From positions 1-64,000 of the forward strand of contig NZ_SGXM01000007.1 of NCBI RefSeq assembly GCF_004217045.1: a stretch of DNA of 64,000 nucleotides. Direction: 5' to 3'. Numbering within the stretch: the first letter of the stretch is position 1; each line of letters begins with the position of its first letter. This DNA is from Cupriavidus agavae (GTDB lineage: Bacteria > Pseudomonadota > Gammaproteobacteria > Burkholderiales > Burkholderiaceae). Positions 19,248 to 29,710 of the stretch are shown here, in pieces. The position numbers were made by a program, and so were the translations under genes. Under the pieces are notes generated by a model. The model saw only the letters and a program-made list of their open reading frames with translations. It ran no database searches and had not been told where the DNA came from.

Positions 19248-19445
19248 ATGAGCCAGTTCTTCGAAAACCATCCCACGCTGCTGCTGGCCGCCGAGGCCGG
19301 GCTGGCGCTGCTGCTGCTGATCTTCATCGTGGTCTGGACGATGGGGACGGCGAAGAAGCATCCCCGCCCCACGCGCGCCCCGGAAGACCACCCGTCGCGC
19401 GCCGGCCAGGCGCCGAAGGAAGCAGACCGCACGCCGGACGCATAG
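19248..19445 (+). CDS. Small single-pass membrane protein, unknown function
   Basis: Predicted 65 aa: a short polar N terminus, a hydrophobic helix (LLLAAEAGLALLLLIFIVVW, residues ~11-31), then a basic Pro/Arg-rich cytoplasmic tail. No function recognised. It is placed between mltA (divergent) and apaG (convergent). The start is the ATG at 19248 because the protein becomes membrane-protein-like from there; the upstream frame is overlapped by the mltA promoter area. Confidence 0.6.
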   Translation: MSQFFENHPTLLLAAEAGLALLLLIFIVVWTMGTAKKHPRPTRAPEDHPSRAGQAPKEADRTPDA

Positions 19446-19463
19446 GTTCCGGCGCCGCGCGCC

Positions 19464-19838
19464 TCAATGGAGCATGCGCGGCAGCACCAGGGCGAATTCG
19501 GGGATCGGCACCTCGAAGCGGTGGCCATCCTCGGCCACGCAGAAGTACTCGCCCTTCATCGATCCCACGGGGGTCGAGATCGTGGCCCAGCTCGAATACT
19601 CGAAATGCTCGCCCGGCTTGAGCAGCGGCTGGTGCCCCACCACGCCGAGCCCGGCCACTTCCTGCGTGCCGTTGTCGCTGTCGGTGATGATCCAGTGGCG
19701 CGAGATCAGCTGCGCGGCCACCTCGCCGGTGTTGTGGATCGTGATCGTATAGGCGAACGCATAGCGTCCACGGTCGGGGTCCGACTGGTCGGGCAGATAC
19801 TGCGTGCGCACGGCCACGGAAAAAGCGTACTCGCTCAT
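19464..19838 (-). CDS. apaG: ApaG domain protein
   Basis: ApaG-family immunoglobulin-like protein (124 aa, normal length) linked to magnesium/cobalt tolerance; exact activity unknown. The conserved core includes GRYAFAYTITIHNTGEVAAQ, RHWIITDSDNG and GVVGHQPLLKPGEHFEYSS. It begins MSEYAFSV at ATG 19838. It faces rpe, with about 210 bp between the two start codons. Confidence 0.95.
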   Translation of the reverse strand: MSEYAFSVAVRTQYLPDQSDPDRGRYAFAYTITIHNTGEVAAQLISRHWIITDSDNGTQEVAGLGVVGHQPLLKPGEHFEYSSWATISTPVGSMKGEYFCVAEDGHRFEVPIPEFALVLPRMLH

Positions 19839-20052
19839 GGGTCGACGGGTGAGGATGGTCGGCAGGCCGCCCCCGTGGGGCGCGGCTCGGGTGTCCGCAT
19901 TGTGCGGCAAGCCCTTGGCAGCGGCAAGCGGGGCATTCTCCGGGCGGCCGGCCCCGGCCGGGCAGGATGGGCGCCGTTGGGCGTAAAATACGCGCCATTC
20001 CCGCGGCGGATGCCGCGCCGGCCCCGTGCCGCCCCGCTTCCAGAGCCTAGCC

Positions 20053-20754
20053 ATGAGCCACCCCACCTACCGTATCGCCCCGTCCATCCTGTCCGCCGAC
20101 TTCGCCCGCCTGGGCGAGGAAGTGCGCCGCGTCACCGAAGCCGGCGCCGACTGGATCCACTTCGACGTGATGGACAACCACTATGTGCCCAACCTGACCG
20201 TGGGCCCGCTGGTCTGCGAGGCCATCCGCCCGCACGTGACCGCCCCGATCGACGTGCACCTGATGGTGCGCCCGGTGGACCGCATCATCCCGGACTTTGC
20301 CAAGGCCGGCGCCAACATCATCACGTTCCACCCGGAAGCCAGCGATCACATCGACCGCTCGCTGGCGCTGATCCGCGACCACGGCTGCCAGGCCGGCCTG
20401 GTGTTCAACCCGGCCACGCCGCTGCACCACCTGGACCACGTGATGGACCGCCTGGACGTGATCCTGCTGATGAGCGTCAACCCGGGCTTCGGCGGCCAGT
20501 CGTTCATCCCCGAGACGCTGGTCAAGCTGCGCGCCGTGCGGGCCCGCATCGATGAATACACGGCCCGCACCGGCCGCCAGATCCTGCTGGAAGTGGACGG
20601 CGGCGTGAAGCCCGACAACATCGCCGAGATCGCCGCGGCCGGCGCCGACACCTTCGTGGCCGGCTCCGCCGTATTCGGCAAGCCGGATGCCGACGGCGGC
20701 TACCAGGGCATCATCCGGACGTTCCGCGACAAGCTGGCGACGGTTGGCAAGTAA
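20053..20754 (+). CDS. rpe: Ribulose-phosphate 3-epimerase
   Basis: TIM-barrel epimerase interconverting ribulose 5-phosphate and xylulose 5-phosphate (pentose phosphate/Calvin cycle), 233 aa. Metal-binding residues are in [13 protein letters not shown] and DVHLMV, and the phosphate site is in [10 protein letters not shown] and FVAGSAVFG. The ATG at 20053 is preferred to one 27 bp upstream because the protein starts with the conserved [11 protein letters not shown]. It is followed after 1 bp by gph. Confidence 0.97.
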   Translation: MSHPTYRIAPSILSADFARLGEEVRRVTEAGADWIHFDVMDNHYVPNLTVGPLVCEAIRPHVTAPIDVHLMVRPVDRIIPDFAKAGANIITFHPEASDHIDRSLALIRDHGCQAGLVFNPATPLHHLDHVMDRLDVILLMSVNPGFGGQSFIPETLVKLRAVRARIDEYTARTGRQILLEVDGGVKPDNIAEIAAAGADTFVAGSAVFGKPDADGGYQGIIRTFRDKLATVGK

Positions 20755-20755
20755 G

Positions 20756-21490
20756 ATGGCCGACGAAATCCTGCGCCGCACGGACTGGAGCGGCATCCAG
20801 GCGGTGATCGTCGACCTGGACGGCACCATGGTCGATACCGCCGGCGACTTCCACGCCGCCGTCAACGCGATGCTGCTGGCGCTGGCGCACCAGCACCCGC
20901 ACCTGGGGTCCGTGGCGCCGATGTCGGCCGCCGAGATCGTCAGCTTCGTCGGCAAGGGCTCGGAAAACCTGATCCGCCGCGTGCTGGACGCCCGCTTCAG
21001 CCCGCTGCACGCCAACGGCCTGTTCGCGGACGCCTACGCGCTCTACGACCGCGAGTACGTGCGCATCAACGGGCAGTTCTCCAATGTCTACCCGAATGTG
21101 CGCGAGGGCCTGGCGGCGCTCAAGCGGCTGGGACTGCGCATGGCCTGCGTGACGAACAAGCCCTGGAACTTCACCGAGCCGCTGCTGGCCAAGACCGGCC
21201 TGGCCCAGTATTTCGAGGTGGTCTACGGCGGCGATGCCTTCGCGCTGCGCAAGCCCGACCCGTTCCCGCTGCTCAAGGTGGCCGAGGCATTCCGGCTCGA
21301 TCCGGCGGCCGTGCTGGCCATCGGCGACTCCGAAAACGACGCCCGGGCGGCCCGCGCAGCCGGCATGGGGGTGCTGTTGATGCCCTATGGCTACAACCAT
21401 GGCAACCCTGTACAAGCCGTTGACGCCGATGGTATAGTCCCCGACATCGTTCGCGTTGCGGCCCTGCTGGGTGCGCAGCGTCGAATCTGA
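20756..21490 (+). CDS. gph: Phosphoglycolate phosphatase
   Basis: HAD-superfamily hydrolase, 244 aa, clearing 2-phosphoglycolate. Motif I DLDGTMVDT (nucleophile Asp), motif II VTNKPW and motif IV GDSENDARAARAAG are present, with an alpha-helical cap. It starts one base after the rpe stop, a common pairing. Its TGA stop overlaps the first possible start of the Trp-rich leader peptide. Confidence 0.94.
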   Translation: MADEILRRTDWSGIQAVIVDLDGTMVDTAGDFHAAVNAMLLALAHQHPHLGSVAPMSAAEIVSFVGKGSENLIRRVLDARFSPLHANGLFADAYALYDREYVRINGQFSNVYPNVREGLAALKRLGLRMACVTNKPWNFTEPLLAKTGLAQYFEVVYGGDAFALRKPDPFPLLKVAEAFRLDPAAVLAIGDSENDARAARAAGMGVLLMPYGYNHGNPVQAVDADGIVPDIVRVAALLGAQRRI

Positions 21491-21525
21491 TGCTGATGAC
21501 TTCCTCCGAAGCCGAACACCAATCA

Positions 21526-21612
21526 ATGTTCCTCAACCGCAAACGCATCTTTTCTGGCAGTGATCGGCAGGCCTGGCCCTGGCGTCGCTGGCGCGCCTCT
21601 GAACAGGCGTAA
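21526..21612 (+). CDS. trpL: Putative trp operon leader peptide (Trp-rich)
   Basis: A 28-codon frame in the 468-bp gap before trpE contains three Trp codons within six codons (WPWRRW at residues 17-22) and stops at 21612. This is the hallmark of a ribosome-mediated attenuation leader. It can be extended in frame to ATG 21490, which overlaps the gph stop (40 aa total). No Shine-Dalgarno sequence is strong at either start. A GC-rich hairpin at about 21862-21878 lies downstream, but without a T run, so the exact terminator is not proven. Confidence 0.6.
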   Translation: MFLNRKRIFSGSDRQAWPWRRWRASEQA

Positions 21613-21958
21613 AGTGCGTTCGCGAGTTTCCTGACGGGCTTGCCGGGCATTGCCGATCCGCGCCACCACGCGCGGAATTGCGCGGCCCGCAGGCTCCGCC
21701 GGACCGGTCCCCCTCCCAGGCGGCGACCGGCCTTCCCGGCAGAATCCTCCGCCAGCACCGTAGTCCGGCTCGCGCTTGTGCGCCTGTGCTACGGTTAGCC
21801 TCGAGAACGCGCCACACGCCACCCCCTGGCCGTGTGCGCGGCATTGTCATGTGCACCACGGACCGCCCCAGGGGCGGGTTGTCGCCTGCCCCGCCGACAC
21901 AGCATCCCGGTGCCGCCTGACCCGACCTGACCGGCCGGCGCCGCAAGAGAGGAACGAC

Positions 21959-23479
21959 ATGACCGAACTCGAATTCAAATCGCTGGCCGACCAGGGCTAC
22001 AACCGCATTCCGATCATCGCCGAGGCGCTGGCGGACCTGGAAACGCCGCTGTCGCTGTACCTGAAGCTGGCCCAGTCGCAGACACGCGGCGTGAACACCT
22101 TCCTGCTGGAATCGGTGGTCGGCGGCGAGCGCTTCGGCCGCTACTCGTTCATCGGCCTGCACGCCCGCACGCTGATCCGCGCCTACGGCCAGCGCGCCGA
22201 GGTGGTCACCGACGGCAAGGTCGTGGAAACCCATGAGGGCAACCCGCTCGACTTCATCGCCGCGTTCGAGCAGCGCTTCAAGGTGGCGCTGCGCCCGGGC
22301 CTGCCCCGCTTCTGCGGCGGCCTGGCCGGCTACTTCGGCTACGACGCCGTCCGCTATATAGAGAAGAAGCTGGCCGACACGCAGAAGCCCGACGACCTGG
22401 GCCTGCCCGACATCCAGCTGCTGCTGTGCGAGGAACTGGCGGTCATCGACAACCTCTCCGGCAAGCTCTACCTGATCGTCTACGCCGACCCGACCACGCC
22501 CGAGGCCTATCCGCGCGCCCGCCAGCGCCTGCGCGAGCTGCGCATGAAGCTGCGCCAGCCGGTGGACGTGCCCGTGACGAGCCCCTCGGTGCAGACCGAC
22601 GTCTACCGCGAGTTCGCCAAGGCCGACTACCTGAGCGCCGTGCACAAGGCCAAGGAGTACATCATGGCCGGCGACATGATGCAGGTGCAGGTGGGCCAGC
22701 GCCTGATGAAGCCGTACCGCGACTCGCCGCTGTCGCTGTACCGCGCGCTGCGCTCGCTGAACCCGTCGCCGTACATGTATTTCTACAACTTCGGCGATTT
22801 CCAGGTGGTGGGCGCCTCGCCCGAGATCCTGGTGCGGCAGGAGACACGCAAGGTGGGCGGCACGAACGGCGACGGCGACACCGCGCGCATCGTCACGATC
22901 CGCCCGCTGGCCGGCACCCGCCCGCGCGGCAGCACGCCCGAGCGCGACGCCCAACTGGCCCACGAACTGCTCAACGACCCGAAGGAGATCGCCGAACACG
23001 TGATGCTGATCGACCTGGCGCGCAACGACATCGGCCGGATTGCCGAGACCGGCACGGTCAAGGTCACCGACAAGATGGTGATCGAGAAGTACTCGCACGT
23101 GCAGCACATCGTCAGCTCGGTGGAAGGCACGCTGCGCGACGGCATCAGCAACCTCGACGTGCTGCGCGCCACGTTCCCGGCCGGCACGCTGTCCGGCGCG
23201 CCGAAGGTGCACGCCATGGAAATCATCGACGAGCTGGAACCGCGCAAGCGCGGCATCTACGGCGGCGCCGTGGGCTACCTCTCGTTCGGCGGCGAAATGG
23301 ACCTGGCAATCGCCATCCGGACCGGCGTGATCAAGGACGGCAACCTCTATGTGCAGGCCGCCGCCGGCATCGTGGCGGATTCCGACCCCGAAGCCGAATG
23401 GAAGGAAACCGAAGCCAAGGCGCGTGCCGTGATCCGCGCCGCAGAACAGGTCCAGGACGGCCTGGACGCCGACCTCTGA
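21959..23479 (+). CDS. trpE: Anthranilate synthase component I
   Basis: Chorismate-binding enzyme, 506 aa, making anthranilate from chorismate with ammonia from TrpG. Conserved blocks include the Trp-feedback region [46 protein letters not shown] and [18 protein letters not shown] 21959 has GAGG six bases upstream; the frame runs further back through the leader but has no start signal there. It is the first structural gene of trpEGDC. Confidence 0.97.
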   Translation: MTELEFKSLADQGYNRIPIIAEALADLETPLSLYLKLAQSQTRGVNTFLLESVVGGERFGRYSFIGLHARTLIRAYGQRAEVVTDGKVVETHEGNPLDFIAAFEQRFKVALRPGLPRFCGGLAGYFGYDAVRYIEKKLADTQKPDDLGLPDIQLLLCEELAVIDNLSGKLYLIVYADPTTPEAYPRARQRLRELRMKLRQPVDVPVTSPSVQTDVYREFAKADYLSAVHKAKEYIMAGDMMQVQVGQRLMKPYRDSPLSLYRALRSLNPSPYMYFYNFGDFQVVGASPEILVRQETRKVGGTNGDGDTARIVTIRPLAGTRPRGSTPERDAQLAHELLNDPKEIAEHVMLIDLARNDIGRIAETGTVKVTDKMVIEKYSHVQHIVSSVEGTLRDGISNLDVLRATFPAGTLSGAPKVHAMEIIDELEPRKRGIYGGAVGYLSFGGEMDLAIAIRTGVIKDGNLYVQAAAGIVADSDPEAEWKETEAKARAVIRAAEQVQDGLDADL

Positions 23480-23496
23480 GCCCCGGGAGAGATGAC

Positions 23497-24066
<570 letters not shown>

Positions 24067-24131
24067 GGCGCGCCGACTTCACCGCCTACGCCCCCTCCGC
24101 CGCCCCTGCCCAAAAAATTGAAGAAACCGCC

Positions 24132-25160
24132 ATGTCCATCACGCCCCAGGAAGCGCTGACCCGCTGCATCGAGCACCGCGAGATCTTTCATGACGAGATG
24201 CTGCATCTGATGCGGCAGATCATGCAGGGCCAGATCAGCCCGGTGATGGCCGCCGCCATCCTGACCGGCCTGCGCGTCAAGAAAGAGACGATCGGCGAGA
24301 TCTCGGCCGCCGCGCAGGTCATGCGCGAGTTCGCCAACCATGTGAGCGTCAGCGACCGCGAGAACTTCGTCGACATCGTGGGCACCGGCGGCGACGGCTC
24401 GCACACGTTCAACATCTCCACGGCGTCGATGTTCGTGGCCGCCGCCGCTGGCGCGAAGATCGCCAAGCACGGCAACCGTGGCGTTTCGTCCAAATCGGGC
24501 AGCGCGGACGTGCTCGAAGCGCTCGGCGTGAACATCCTGCTGACGCCCGACCAGGTGGGCCAGTGCATCGAGCAGACCGGCATTGGCTTCATGTTCGCGC
24601 CCACGCACCACCCGGCCATGAAGAACGTGGCGCCGATCCGCAAGGAGATGGGCGTGCGCACGATCTTCAACATCCTGGGGCCGCTGACCAACCCGGCCGA
24701 TGCGCCAAACATCCTGATGGGCGTGTTCCACCCCGACCTGGTCGGTATCCAGGTGCGCGTGATGGAACGGCTGGGCGCCAGGCACGCGATCGTGGTCTAC
24801 GGCAAGGACGGCATGGACGAGGTCTCGCTGGGCGCCGCCACGCTGGTGGGCGAACTCAAGGACGGCGAGGTGCGCGAGTACGAGATCCATCCGGAAGACT
24901 TCGGCCTGTCGATGATCTCGAACCGGGGCCTGAAGGTGGCCGACGCCACGGAATCAAAGGAAATGCTATTGGAAGCGCTCGGCAACGTGCCGGGAACGCC
25001 GCGCGAGATCGTCACGCTGAATGCCGGCACGGCGCTGTACGCCGCCAACGTGGCCAGCTCGATCGAAGACGGCATCGAACGCGCCCGCGAGGCCATCGCC
25101 AGCGGCGCCGCCCGCGAGAAGCTCGACCAGTTCGTGCGCGCCACGCAGCAATTCAAGTAA
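24132..25160 (+). CDS. trpD: Anthranilate phosphoribosyltransferase
   Basis: Transfers phosphoribose from PRPP to anthranilate; 342 aa. The PRPP site [17 protein letters not shown] and [21 protein letters not shown] are complete. The ATG at 24132 starts the conserved N terminus ([19 protein letters not shown]); the frame open upstream through trpG is a shadow. It starts 65 bp after trpG and 6 bp precede trpC. Confidence 0.97.
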   Translation: MSITPQEALTRCIEHREIFHDEMLHLMRQIMQGQISPVMAAAILTGLRVKKETIGEISAAAQVMREFANHVSVSDRENFVDIVGTGGDGSHTFNISTASMFVAAAAGAKIAKHGNRGVSSKSGSADVLEALGVNILLTPDQVGQCIEQTGIGFMFAPTHHPAMKNVAPIRKEMGVRTIFNILGPLTNPADAPNILMGVFHPDLVGIQVRVMERLGARHAIVVYGKDGMDEVSLGAATLVGELKDGEVREYEIHPEDFGLSMISNRGLKVADATESKEMLLEALGNVPGTPREIVTLNAGTALYAANVASSIEDGIERAREAIASGAAREKLDQFVRATQQFK

Positions 25161-25166
25161 ATCGCC

Positions 25167-25970
25167 ATGTCCGACATTCTCGACAAGATCCTGGCCGTCA
25201 AGGCCGACGAAGTGAACGCCGCGCGCAAGAAGCGCGATCTCCCCAGCCTGCGCGCCGAGGCCGAAGCGCTGCGCGCCGAACCGGGCCTGGCGCCGCGCGG
25301 CTTCGAACGCGCGCTGCGCGACAAGATCGCCGCCGGCCACGCCGGGGTGATCGCCGAGGTCAAGAAGGCGTCGCCGTCCAAGGGCGTGCTGCGCGAGAAC
25401 TTCGTGCCCGAAGCCATCGCCGAAAGCTACGCCACGCACGGCGCGGCCTGCCTCTCGGTGCTGACCGACGTCAATTTCTTCCAGGGCCACGCCGATTTCC
25501 TGAAGCGCGCCCGGGGTGCCTGCCCGCTGCCCGCGCTGCGCAAGGACTTCATGGTTGACCTGTATCAGGTCTACGAGGCCCGCACCTGGGGGGCCGACGC
25601 CATCCTGCTGATCGTGGCCGCGCTCGACCACGGCCTGATGGCCGAACTCGAAGCCTGCGCGCACGAACTGGGCATGGACGTGCTCGTGGAAGTTCACGGC
25701 GCCGACGAACTCGACGCCGCGCTGCGCCTCCGGACGCCGCTGGTGGGCGTGAACAACCGCAACCTGCGCACGTTCGAGGTGTCGCTCGACAACACGCTGG
25801 CCCTGCTGCCGCAGATGCCGGCGGAGCGGCTGGTGGTGACCGAATCGGGCATCCTCGGCCCGGCCGATGTCCAGCGCATGCGTGATGCCAACGTCAACGC
25901 GTTCCTGGTGGGCGAGGCGTTCATGCGCGCGCCGGAACCGGGCGTGGAACTGGCGCGGCTGTTTGCCTGA
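25167..25970 (+). CDS. trpC: Indole-3-glycerol phosphate synthase
   Basis: TIM-barrel enzyme, 267 aa, closing the indole ring. Conserved elements are [12 protein letters not shown] (catalytic Lys), [41 protein letters not shown] and VTESGI. It is the last trp gene here; trpF, trpB and trpA are not in the window. Confidence 0.97.
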   Translation: MSDILDKILAVKADEVNAARKKRDLPSLRAEAEALRAEPGLAPRGFERALRDKIAAGHAGVIAEVKKASPSKGVLRENFVPEAIAESYATHGAACLSVLTDVNFFQGHADFLKRARGACPLPALRKDFMVDLYQVYEARTWGADAILLIVAALDHGLMAELEACAHELGMDVLVEVHGADELDAALRLRTPLVGVNNRNLRTFEVSLDNTLALLPQMPAERLVVTESGILGPADVQRMRDANVNAFLVGEAFMRAPEPGVELARLFA

Positions 25971-25982
25971 GCGGTTGCATCG

Positions 25983-26615
25983 ATGGCCATCGAACTCGAA
26001 CTGAAACTCGCCGTCCCGGACGCCGCGCTGGCCGCCGTGGCCGCGTGGCTCGACGCCAACGGGCAGGCGCGGGGCGAAACGACGCTGCTGAACGTCTACC
26101 TCGACACGCCCGCGCGCGATCTGGCGCGGGCCCGCGCCGCGCTGCGGCTGCGCAAGAAGGGCCAGCAGTGGCTGCAGACACTGAAGACGGCGGGCACCAG
26201 CAGCGGCGGGCTGGCTGCGCGCCACGAGTGGGAAACCGAGATCGGCGGCGAAGCGATCGACCTCGACCGCTTTCCGGACGAGGCGCGCGCCGTGCTGGCG
26301 CCGTTGCAGGGCCTGGCGCCGGTGTTCCGGACCGATTTCACACGCCGCATCTGGATCGTGGAACAGGATGGCGAGCGCATCGAGGCGGCGCTCGATACCG
26401 GCTCGATCACGGCGCCCGGCAACGGGAGCGCCGAGCGCATCCAGGAACTCGAACTCGAATGGCTGCCGCGCGATGGCGCTGACGATGCCACCGGCGTGGC
26501 CGCGCTGCGCGCCCTCGGCGAACGGCTCGGCCAGGCGGCCGCGCTGACGCCCTCCGACCTCAGCAAGGCCGCACGCGGCTACCGGCTCTCCGATCCTTCC
26601 TCCCCTTCCGCCTGA
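25983..26615 (+). CDS. CYTH-domain triphosphatase
   Basis: CYTH-domain protein, 210 aa, with the ExExK signature at the N terminus (ELELKL) and the charged tunnel residues seen in LNVYLDTPARDL and RLRKKGQQWLQTLKT. The family hydrolyses inorganic triphosphate or thiamine triphosphate. Only the CYTH part is present, without the CHAD domain found in YgiF-like proteins. It starts 12 bp after trpC and 8 bp precede ung, so the three are probably co-transcribed. Confidence 0.87.
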   Translation: MAIELELKLAVPDAALAAVAAWLDANGQARGETTLLNVYLDTPARDLARARAALRLRKKGQQWLQTLKTAGTSSGGLAARHEWETEIGGEAIDLDRFPDEARAVLAPLQGLAPVFRTDFTRRIWIVEQDGERIEAALDTGSITAPGNGSAERIQELELEWLPRDGADDATGVAALRALGERLGQAAALTPSDLSKAARGYRLSDPSSPSA

Positions 26616-26623
26616 GCCGTTCG

Positions 26624-27391
26624 ATGCAGACCGATCTTTTCGCCACCGACACCCCGCTTTCCTCCCCCGCCGCAGCGGTGGCCAGCCTGCAGGAACAGGT
26701 CGATGCCCTGCCCGCCGGCTGGCGCAAGCTGCTGGCCCCCTGCCTCGGCAATGCCGACTGGCGGGCGCTCTGCGCCTTTGTCGATGGCGAACGCGCGGCC
26801 GGCAAGCCAGTGTTCCCGCATACGGTCTTCCACGCGCTGCACCTGACGCCGCCCGAGGCGGTGCAGGTGGTGATCCTCGGCCAGGACCCGTATCACGGCA
26901 CCGGCACGGTGGGCGGCAAGGAAATCCCGCAGGCCCACGGGCTGGCGTTTTCGGTGCCCGACGGCATCAAGGTGCCGCCGAGCCTGCGCAACATCTTCAA
27001 GGAAATCGGCGCCGAATACGGCGTGGAACCAGTGCGCGCCTCGGGCAACCTCGAAGGCTGGGCGCGCCAGGGTGTGCTGCTGCTCAACACGGTGCTGACC
27101 GTCGAGCAAGCCAACGCGGCCAGCCACGCCAAGCGCGGCTGGGAAGCGGTGACCGACTGCCTGATCCACGCGCTGGCCGCCGCGCGCCCTAACCTCGTCT
27201 TCATGCTCTGGGGCAGCCATGCGCAGGCCAAGCGGGCGTTGCTCGCCGGGCAAACCCACTGCGTGCTCGAAGCGCCGCATCCGTCGCCGCTGTCAGCGCA
27301 TCGCGGGTTCCTGGGATGCGGGCATTTCCGGCAGGCCAATCAGTGGCTGGAAGGGCATGGGCGGCCGGGGATTGACTGGCTGAATGCCTAG
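26624..27391 (+). CDS. ung: Uracil-DNA glycosylase
   Basis: Family 1 UDG, 255 aa, removing uracil from DNA. The water-activating motif GQDPYHG (residues 86-92) and the DNA-intercalating loop HPSPLSAHRGF are both present, as is LLLNTVLTV. It is slightly longer than the Escherichia coli enzyme at the N terminus. Its stop overlaps the convergent acyP by 4 bp. Confidence 0.97.
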   Translation: MQTDLFATDTPLSSPAAAVASLQEQVDALPAGWRKLLAPCLGNADWRALCAFVDGERAAGKPVFPHTVFHALHLTPPEAVQVVILGQDPYHGTGTVGGKEIPQAHGLAFSVPDGIKVPPSLRNIFKEIGAEYGVEPVRASGNLEGWARQGVLLLNTVLTVEQANAASHAKRGWEAVTDCLIHALAAARPNLVFMLWGSHAQAKRALLAGQTHCVLEAPHPSPLSAHRGFLGCGHFRQANQWLEGHGRPGIDWLNA

Positions 27392-27675
27392 GCGGTCGGG
27401 CCGAAGGTGAACGCGGCGAAGGTTTGGGGCGCCACGCTTTCCTGATCGACCTTCGCCACCTCCGCCGCCGGCGGCCCCTGTTCCATCCAGCGCCGCAGCG
27501 CCGCCAGTTGGTCCGGCGACCCCGTGGCGACCACTTCCACCGTGCCATCGGTGCGATTCCTGACCCACCCCGTCAGACCGAGTGACGTGGCGCATGCCTC
27601 ACACGCGGCGCGATAGCCGACGCCCTGCACGCGGCCGTGGGCGAACAGGTGCCAGGTTTCCGAGGGGGCTGTCAT
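27388..27675 (-). CDS. acyP: Acylphosphatase
   Basis: Small alpha/beta enzyme, 95 aa, hydrolysing acyl phosphates. The phosphate loop GRVQGVGYR (catalytic Arg22) and WVRNRTDG (catalytic Asn40) are complete. It is convergent with ung, overlapping it by 4 bp. Its promoter region faces the palindromic repeat pair. Confidence 0.95.
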   Translation of the reverse strand: MTAPSETWHLFAHGRVQGVGYRAACEACATSLGLTGWVRNRTDGTVEVVATGSPDQLAALRRWMEQGPPAAEVAKVDQESVAPQTFAAFTFGPTA

Positions 27676-27794
27676 GAAAAACTCCTTACCTAGGTAAACT
27701 ACCTAGTCGGTTTGGGCGTTAGGGTTGGGGCAGGTGTCAGGAGCATACGACGCCTTGGCCCTCACCCCCAGCCGCCTCGCGCACCGTTGGTGGT

Positions 27795-27921
27795 CTCCCC
27801 TCTCCCGGCCTGCGGGAGAGGGGCGGGGGAGAGGGCAAGCCGTACGTTCTTGGCCACGCTGGTCAGGGCTGGATGCGCTGGCCCTCTCCCCCAACCCCTC
27901 TCCCGCCTTGCGTGAGAGGGG
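27795..27921. repeat. REP-like palindromic repeat pair, copy C
   Basis: Two hairpins: CCCCTCTCCCG (27797-27807) paired with CGGGAGAGGGG (27813-27823), and CCCCTCTCCCGC (27895-27906) paired with GCGTGAGAGGGG (27910-27921). They fill most of the 267-bp gap between the divergent acyP and the ABC permease, ending about 20 bp before the permease start. Confidence 0.85.
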
Positions 27922-27942
27922 AGCAAACCCAAAGGCGTATCG

Positions 27943-29685
27943 ATGCCACCAACGCCCCGCACCCCGCCCCCGGGCTACACCGCCCCGCTGCTGACCGCGC
28001 CGCCGAACCGGTTCGACTTCGCGCTGCTGCCGATCATCCTGGCCGTGATCGTGATCGTCGCGTACGCCGCGCAGCAGATGCACGTGCCCTACCAGCCCGG
28101 CCAGGACCTGGCCATCCACCTCGAACCCGGCTGGCTGCCCTACTACCTGATGCGCACCAGCATCCGCATGCTCGCGGCGCTGGGAGCCTCGCTGGTGTTC
28201 TCGTTCGCGTTCGCCGCACTGGCCACGCGCAGCCGCACCGCCGAGAAGATCATGGTGCCGGCGCTGGACATCCTGCAGTCCATTCCGGTGCTCGGCTTCC
28301 TGTCCGTCACCGTGACCGGCTTCATCGCGCTGTTCCCGGGCAACCTCGCCGGGGTGGAGTGCGCGGCAATCTTCGCCATCTTCACCTCGCAGGCGTGGAA
28401 CATGGCGTTCAGCCTGTACCAGTCGTTCCGCACCATCCCGGGAGACCTGCTCGAAGCCGCCACGATGTTCCGGCTCTCGGCATGGCAGCGCTTCTGGCGG
28501 CTCGAAGTGCCGTACGCCATGCCGGGCCTGCTCTGGAACATGATGATGTCGATGTCGGGCGGCTGGTTCTTCGTGGTGGCGTCCGAGGCCATTTCCGTCT
28601 CGGGCCGCGACATCCGCCTGCCCGGCATCGGGTCGTACATTGCGCTGGCGATCCAGCAGCAGGACCTGGCCGCCATCGGCTGGGCAATCCTGGCCATGCT
28701 GGTGGGCATCCTGATCTACGACCAGTTCCTGTTCCGGCCGCTCGTGGCCTGGGCCGACCGGTTCCGCTTCGAGACGCTGGCGCAGGACGCCGCCCCGCAA
28801 TCGTGGCTGCTGAACCTGCTGCGCCGCTCGGCCTGGGTCCACGCGCTGCTCGCGCGCACCGCCGCGCTGGCCGCACGCACGCTGGCGTGGAGTGCACGCC
28901 GGCGCCGCGTGGTGGCCCGGCCCCAGGTTTCCGCCCGATGGCACCCGTGGCTCGACCGCCTGCGCGACGCACTGATCGTCGCCGTGGCGCTGGCCGCACT
29001 CTGGCGCGTGGTGCTTTTCGTCCAGGGCGAGGTGGGCTGGGCCGAGGCCCTGCACGTGCTCTGGCTCGGCGCGCTGACGATGCTGCGCGTGGTGGTGCTG
29101 ATCGCGCTGGCGGCGCTGGTCTGGGTGCCGATCGGCATCCGCATCGGCCTGAACCCCGCCGCCGCGCGCATTGCCCAGCCCATCGCGCAGTTCATGGCGG
29201 CGTTCCCGGCCAACCTGATGTTCCCGCTGGCGGTGATGGCAATCGTCCGGTTCGGCCTGAACCCCGAGATCTGGCTCAGCCCGCTGATGATCTTCGGCAC
29301 CCAGTGGTACATCCTGTTCAACGTGGTGGCCGGCGCGTCGGGCATCCCGGCCGAGCTGCGGCTGGCCGCGCGCAACTTCGGGCTGCGGGGCTGGCTGCTG
29401 TGGCGGCGCTTCCTGATCCCGGCCGTGTTCCCGAGCCTGCTGACCGGGCTGGTCACGGCGGCGGGGGGCTCGTGGAACGCGAGCATCGTGTCCGAGTACG
29501 TGACCTGGGGCGACCGCACGCTCGTGGCCACCGGCCTCGGCAGCTACATCGCCGAGATGACGGCGCGCGGCGACTTTCCGCGCATCGCGCTGGGCATCTG
29601 CGTGATGGCGCTGTTCGTGGTGGGCTGCAACCGGCTGGTCTGGAACCGGCTGTTCGACCTCGCCCAGTCACGCAACCGGCTCTGA
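27943..29685 (+). CDS. ABC transporter permease, two fused membrane domains
   Basis: Protein of 580 aa holding two complete binding-protein-dependent permease domains in one chain (about residues 60-280 and 340-570). Each half has an EAA-type loop: IPGDLLEAATMFRLSAWQRF and IPAELRLAARNFGLRGW. This fits the nitrate/taurine/sulfonate-type (NitT/TauT) family, where such double permeases occur. The substrate is unknown; no periplasmic binding protein gene is adjacent. It is followed by its ATPase after 25 bp. Confidence 0.85.
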   Translation: MPPTPRTPPPGYTAPLLTAPPNRFDFALLPIILAVIVIVAYAAQQMHVPYQPGQDLAIHLEPGWLPYYLMRTSIRMLAALGASLVFSFAFAALATRSRTAEKIMVPALDILQSIPVLGFLSVTVTGFIALFPGNLAGVECAAIFAIFTSQAWNMAFSLYQSFRTIPGDLLEAATMFRLSAWQRFWRLEVPYAMPGLLWNMMMSMSGGWFFVVASEAISVSGRDIRLPGIGSYIALAIQQQDLAAIGWAILAMLVGILIYDQFLFRPLVAWADRFRFETLAQDAAPQSWLLNLLRRSAWVHALLARTAALAARTLAWSARRRRVVARPQVSARWHPWLDRLRDALIVAVALAALWRVVLFVQGEVGWAEALHVLWLGALTMLRVVVLIALAALVWVPIGIRIGLNPAAARIAQPIAQFMAAFPANLMFPLAVMAIVRFGLNPEIWLSPLMIFGTQWYILFNVVAGASGIPAELRLAARNFGLRGWLLWRRFLIPAVFPSLLTGLVTAAGGSWNASIVSEYVTWGDRTLVATGLGSYIAEMTARGDFPRIALGICVMALFVVGCNRLVWNRLFDLAQSRNRL

Positions 29686-29710
29686 AGCGCCAAGTTTTAA
29701 GGAAACGACG

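Noticed and set aside
21862-21880. Intrinsic terminator in the trp leader
   Set aside because: A GC-rich hairpin (CCGCC...GGCGG) is present but is followed by TTGTCG, not a T run, so it is not called as a terminator.
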